From: Bacillus sp. HF117_J1_D
GTDB taxonomy: Bacteria > Bacillota > Bacilli > Bacillales > Bacillaceae_C
Direction: 5' to 3'
NCBI GenBank assembly: GCA_009928435.1
Contig: JAABNQ010000034.1
Span: 1 to 36,305 of the forward strand
DNA: 36,305 nucleotides
The notes below the pieces were generated by a model, which ran no database searches, was not told where the DNA came from, and saw only the letters and a list, made by a program, of their open reading frames with translations. The position numbers and the translations under genes are program-made. Shown piece after piece: positions 31,932 through 36,305 of the stretch (positions within the stretch are counted from its first letter, which is position 1; each line of letters begins with the position of its first letter).

Positions 31932-32834
31932 TTATTGAAAACCGCTCAGCGTAAGGAAGAACTCTTTTAAGAATTTATGAAAAAGAAGTTCTGTCGGCAT
32001 GAGCTTCCGATTTTTCGGAATGATCATCCCTACCGTCCGCGTCACATTCTGTTCGGCAAGCGGGATCTTGACAGTTGTACGCGGCAAGCTGTCCACAAGC
32101 GTGATTTCCGGAAGCAAAGTGACCCCTAGACCTGCAGCCACAAGCCCCTTGATAGCATCGATGTCTTTTCCCTCAAAAGACACCTGAGGATCAAACCCAT
32201 ATTGCCGACAGGCATTTTCAACGATATTTTGCAATATATATCCCTTAGGAGATAAGATGAACGGATCATTTCGCAATTCATCCAACTGTAAAGACTTTCT
32301 GCTGGCAAGAGGATGTTTTGCATACACCAGGGCGACTAGCTTCTCCACAAATAAAATCTCACTCTTCACCCTTTGATCATTTTTAGGAACTGGACCAAGC
32401 AAGGCCAAATCAATATTGCCCAGTACGACCTGCTCCACTAGATAGCGGTATGAATCCTGATGAAGCTGGATATTAACAGTTGGGTGCTCTTTTCGAAAAG
32501 CCGAGATGACCGTTGGCAGCAACGATGCCGCAAGACTGCTGGGGAATCCGATACGAACCGTCCCGCGTTCAGGATCCAGCTGTTCCTCAATCTCTCTTTT
32601 TGCTTCATAAATCAAGTCCATAGCGGTTTCCATTTTTTCTAAAAACATTTTTCCAACATGAGTCAGGCGGATATTCCGTCCTTCTCGTATAAACAGGTCG
32701 ACCCCCATCTCTGCTTCTAGGTTGACAATCTGTCGACTGACAGCAGACTGGGCAACATGCAAAACTTCTGCAGCTTCTGTCATATGTTCTCTGTGTGCCA
32801 CTTCGATAAAATACTGGATTTGCCTTAATTCCAT
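31932..32834 (-). CDS. gltC: LysR family transcriptional regulator, GltC-like
   Basis: A LysR-type regulator of 300 aa, the same length as B. subtilis GltC, which activates glutamate synthase genes in response to 2-oxoglutarate. The winged helix-turn-helix occupies residues 1-60 (MELRQIQYFIEVAHREHMTEAAEVLHVAQSAVSRQI in outline). The effector domain follows, with VRIGFPSSLAASLLPTVIS and GLGVTLLPE. I start at the ATG at 32834, after AAAAAGGAG; the frame open to 32870 adds 12 charged residues. It is divergent from gdhA, with paired boxes in between, so it probably controls gdhA here. The symbol is by resemblance; no gltAB is in the window. Confidence 0.8.
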   Translation of the reverse strand: MELRQIQYFIEVAHREHMTEAAEVLHVAQSAVSRQIVNLEAEMGVDLFIREGRNIRLTHVGKMFLEKMETAMDLIYEAKREIEEQLDPERGTVRIGFPSSLAASLLPTVISAFRKEHPTVNIQLHQDSYRYLVEQVVLGNIDLALLGPVPKNDQRVKSEILFVEKLVALVYAKHPLASRKSLQLDELRNDPFILSPKGYILQNIVENACRQYGFDPQVSFEGKDIDAIKGLVAAGLGVTLLPEITLVDSLPRTTVKIPLAEQNVTRTVGMIIPKNRKLMPTELLFHKFLKEFFLTLSGFQ

Positions 32835-32958
32835 CAGCTGATTCTCCTTTTTACGAGTGTCTAGCTCCAACGAACAGGATGTCCTAAACCACCTAGCTAC
32901 AATCTATCCCGGGCCTTTTGAAGTGGTGTTCTATGGCACTAGGGGGCCATCGGTGAGG

Positions 32959-32973
32959 ATCAAACAAATGATT
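32959..32973. promoter_or_regulatory. Third operator-like site, ATCAAACAAATGATT
   Basis: Fifteen bases identical to 11730-11744, located 125 bases upstream of the gltC-like start and about 190 bases upstream of gdhA, in the divergent region. See sites A and B. Confidence 0.35.
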
Positions 32974-33027
32974 GTGCTGGCTAAAAATTTCCTCATCACT
33001 ATTCGTTTTGTGCTTTTCTCATGATTA

Positions 33028-33093
33028 ATCTCAAAAAAGCATCAAATTTATCTCAAATCCATATTGCCATAGATTAATTGTAAAGGATAGAAT
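33028..33093 (+). promoter_or_regulatory. gdhA promoter with paired LysR-type boxes
   Basis: The -35 box TTGCCA (33064-33069) and -10 box TAGAAT (33088-33093) are 18 bases apart. Just upstream ATCTCAAA occurs at 33028-33035 and 33050-33057, exactly 22 bases apart (two helical turns), and TTCTCA lies at 33016. The second box ends 6 bases before the -35, the usual place for a LysR activator such as GltC, whose known boxes in B. subtilis also contain ATCTC. Binding by the neighbouring regulator is inferred. Confidence 0.6.
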
Positions 33094-33159
33094 GAATTGT
33101 ACCAAGTTTTAGGACGTGGAAATTTTAAAAAATCAAATACAGGTGAATGGGAGTGATAA

Positions 33160-34545
<1,386 letters not shown>

Positions 34546-34555
34546 TCCCCGTTAG

Positions 34556-34591
34556 AAAAGCGGTTCGATCAAATTTGATCGAACCGCTTTT
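34556..34591. terminator. Terminator between gdhA and the FAD oxidase gene
   Basis: A perfect 36-base palindrome (AAAAGCGGTTCGATCAAA then its exact complement) with a T run, able to act both ways between convergent genes. Confidence 0.92.
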
Positions 34592-34596
34592 TTTCT

Positions 34597-35964
34597 TTAC
34601 TCTCGAGGAAAAATTTTTCCGGGGTTTAAAATGTGGTTGGGGTCCAATGTATGCTTTAATGCCCTCATGACATCCAGAGCTTCCCCATGCTCTTCTCGTT
34701 GAAAATCGATTTTACCCAAGCCTACACCATGCTCACCGGTGCATGTACCTCCTGATTTCAGAGCAAGTCTGACCATTTGATGATTCAAATCTACCGCTTT
34801 TTCAAACTCCCCTTCTACTTTTGGGTCATACAAAATCATTGTGTGGAAGTTGCCATCCCCTACATGTCCGACAACTCCTCCCTTGAATCCATATTCATCC
34901 AGCTTGTCACTTGCAAATTCAACATTTTCAGCCAATTTTGAGATAGGGACACATACGTCCGTTGCCATGCTGGCCAATTGCGGGTTTCCATGTCTATAAG
35001 CATAGTTCAGTTCATGACGTGCCTTCCACAGAGCCGCTCGTTTAAGCGAATCTGTTTCAAATAAAAATTCCAGACAGCCCGCTTCCTCTACAATAGCCTG
35101 GACAAACTCGATATCCTCTTTGTTTCCCCCTTTGTTGCCATGAAATTCAAAGAATAGCGATGGGGCTACTGGATAATCTGTATCAGAGTACTCGTTCGCC
35201 TGGCGTATGCTTCGCGCGTCGACCAATTCTATCCGCGCCATTGGGACTCCAGCAGTCAAAATAGCCGTAGCAGCCTCCACACAGCTGCTCACAGAAGGAA
35301 ATGAACATCTAGCAGCAACAGTATCTTCCGGAATTCCGTGCAATTTTAAAGCTATTTCTGTAAACACACCCAACGTTCCTTCTGACCCCACAAACAAACC
35401 ATTCAGGTGAAGTCCCGATGAAGACTTTTTCGCTAAACTGCCTGTTTCGATGATCCTGCCGTCCGCCAACACAACTTTTAAGTTCAAAACTTGATCACGC
35501 ATTCCCCCATAACGGACCGTCATGGTTCCACTTGCATTGGTTGAAGCCATCCCACCAATTGTAGCATCCGCTCCAGGATCAACTGGAAAAAACAATCCAT
35601 ATTTCTTTAACTCTTCATTCAACTGGAGGCGTGTAATACCAGGCTGTACAACGACAACAAGATCATCGGGTCTCATTTCAATCACTTTATTCATTCTTTC
35701 AAAGTCAATGGAGATCCCCTTATTTATCGGGATTGCTTGGCCTTCCAAACCGGACCCAGCCCCAAAAGGAACGACTGGAATTTTATGTTCATTGGCATAA
35801 CGTAAAACTTTTTGTACATCTTCACTGGATTCAGGAAATACCACGACATCAGGATCAACAGCTCCGTGGTCAGACTCGTCCTTACTATGATTCGTGATGA
35901 TGGTTTCATTGACAGACGTTTTCTCTTTCCCGATCAAAGTGCTTAAATCTGCGTATATATCCAT
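34597..35964 (-). CDS. FAD-linked oxidase, glycolate oxidase GlcD / D-lactate dehydrogenase type
   Basis: A 455-aa flavoprotein of the VAO/PCMH family. FAD-binding motifs PVVPFGAGSGLEGQ, VVQPGITRLQLNEEL, VDPGADATIGGMASTNASGT and GLFVGSEGTLGVFTEI come first. The C-terminal catalytic domain has GGVVGHVGDGNFHTMIL (metal or substrate histidines) and GGTCTGEHGVGLGK. It oxidises a 2-hydroxy acid, glycolate or D-lactate, and the sequence does not choose between them. No GlcF iron-sulphur subunit or lactate permease is in the window. GGGAGATG lies before the ATG. The protein lacks a signal peptide or membrane helix, so it acts in or at the inner face of the membrane. Confidence 0.9.
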   Translation of the reverse strand: MDIYADLSTLIGKEKTSVNETIITNHSKDESDHGAVDPDVVVFPESSEDVQKVLRYANEHKIPVVPFGAGSGLEGQAIPINKGISIDFERMNKVIEMRPDDLVVVVQPGITRLQLNEELKKYGLFFPVDPGADATIGGMASTNASGTMTVRYGGMRDQVLNLKVVLADGRIIETGSLAKKSSSGLHLNGLFVGSEGTLGVFTEIALKLHGIPEDTVAARCSFPSVSSCVEAATAILTAGVPMARIELVDARSIRQANEYSDTDYPVAPSLFFEFHGNKGGNKEDIEFVQAIVEEAGCLEFLFETDSLKRAALWKARHELNYAYRHGNPQLASMATDVCVPISKLAENVEFASDKLDEYGFKGGVVGHVGDGNFHTMILYDPKVEGEFEKAVDLNHQMVRLALKSGGTCTGEHGVGLGKIDFQREEHGEALDVMRALKHTLDPNHILNPGKIFPRE

Positions 35965-36000
35965 ATCTATTCATCTCCCTAGGCTTTTCTATAAATAATA

Positions 36001-36183
36001 TCACAATTTATTATATTCATATGAAGAACTCTTGTTGGCTCTAGTAAAAATGACCAAGGTAAGATCCCTGGTCATTTCGATTACTCTTATAATCACCAAA
36101 CTGAAAATCCAGATAATGAGGATCGTCAGCGGTACAAACCATTCCGCAAAAGAGTCCTCTAAAAGAATCTCGATCATTAGCAC
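36001..36183 (-). CDS. Possible small membrane protein, 60 aa, unknown
   Basis: A 60-codon frame with a GTG start at 36183 (or ATG two codons in). It shows one hydrophobic segment, WFVPLTILIIWIFSLVII, flanked by acidic and then basic residues. AGGTG a few bases upstream is a weak ribosome site. I recognise no family. The codons for residues 36-45 form a terminator-like hairpin, which argues that transcription from further right may end inside this frame, so it may not be a gene. Confidence 0.25.
   Translation of the reverse strand: MLMIEILLEDSFAEWFVPLTILIIWIFSLVIIRVIEMTRDLTLVIFTRANKSSSYEYNKL
36048..36077 (-). terminator. Possible terminator reading leftward
   Basis: AAATGACCAAGG pairs with CCCTGGTCATTT, 11 of 12 bases, around TAAGAT. 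On the minus strand TTTTTAC follows. It would serve a gene to the right of, or within, 36078-36305. Confidence 0.5.
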
Positions 36184-36248
36184 ACCTGATTTCTATTCGC
36201 TACTTCCAGTATAACGATAAATAGGCAAAAATAGAAATGGTATTTCAA

Positions 36249-36305
36249 GAAACAAAAGCGAAAGCGCCTGTTCATCGACGTACAGACTGGACGACTCCTG
36301 ACGAG
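36249..36305. repeat. Arm of a dispersed palindromic repeat, cut by the window edge
   Basis: After AAAAGCGAAAGCG the sequence holds AGCGCC (36263), ATCGAC (36274) and CAGACT (36283). These are the reverse complements, in mirrored order, of the blocks at 28-49. The remainder lies beyond the window. No coding frame is seen here. Confidence 0.5.

Overview
This is a stretch of bacterial chromosome from a spore-forming member of the Bacillaceae. Three things point there. The order lipL-pta-hemQ-gerQ-ywdK-ywdI-ung is a conserved Bacillus neighbourhood. GerQ is a spore coat protein, and YojF/BshB2 belong to bacillithiol synthesis. Strong AGGAGG-type ribosome binding sites drive many TTG and GTG starts. 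I cannot name the genus or species from the sequence alone. I see no rRNA, tRNA, CRISPR array, prophage or intact insertion sequence; the DNA reads as ordinary core chromosome with some lineage-specific cargo.

Layout. 161-5350: lipL (octanoyl transfer for lipoate), pta (acetate overflow), hemQ (last step of haem synthesis), gerQ, ywdK, ywdI and ung. 5504-8613 (minus strand): a tightly packed operon mobA-moaE-moaD-moeB-yhfC for the late steps of molybdenum cofactor synthesis plus a membrane protease-like protein. 8693-10605 (plus): a YdcF/SanA-like protein, then yojF-bshB2 for bacillithiol. 10673-14036 (minus): a Cof-type HAD phosphatase and a long RecQ helicase. 14304-16545 (minus): kbl and a short-chain-type threonine dehydrogenase, which together convert threonine to glycine and acetyl-CoA. 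16905-19593 (minus): a twin P-loop ATPase, a small coiled-coil protein and a CynX/NimT-type transporter.

19946-26215: a BrkB/YihY membrane protein, a cytoplasmic 5'-nucleotidase-family enzyme, an S66 LD-carboxypeptidase, a divergent small ATPase, a decayed acetolactate synthase-like pseudogene and a secreted M28 aminopeptidase. 26380-30804: a DUF1646 membrane protein, then the minus-strand operon ylbL-like protease - DUF1002 protein - leucyl aminopeptidase. 31118-35964: a solitary purC, a gltC-like LysR regulator divergent from NADP-glutamate dehydrogenase gdhA, and a glycolate/D-lactate FAD oxidase.

No unmistakably new system is present. The items most worth a second look are: a repeated operator-like sequence (two copies at 11729-11847, a third at 32959) with no regulator in sight; the gltC-gdhA pairing with two ATCTCAAA boxes 22 bp apart just upstream of the gdhA promoter; a ribosome binding site formed by the Gly-Gly codons of moaD; a probable CTG start for yhfC; a duplicated N-terminus on Pta; the twin P-loop ATPase whose first loop is degenerate; and complementary arms of one repeat family at the two window edges.
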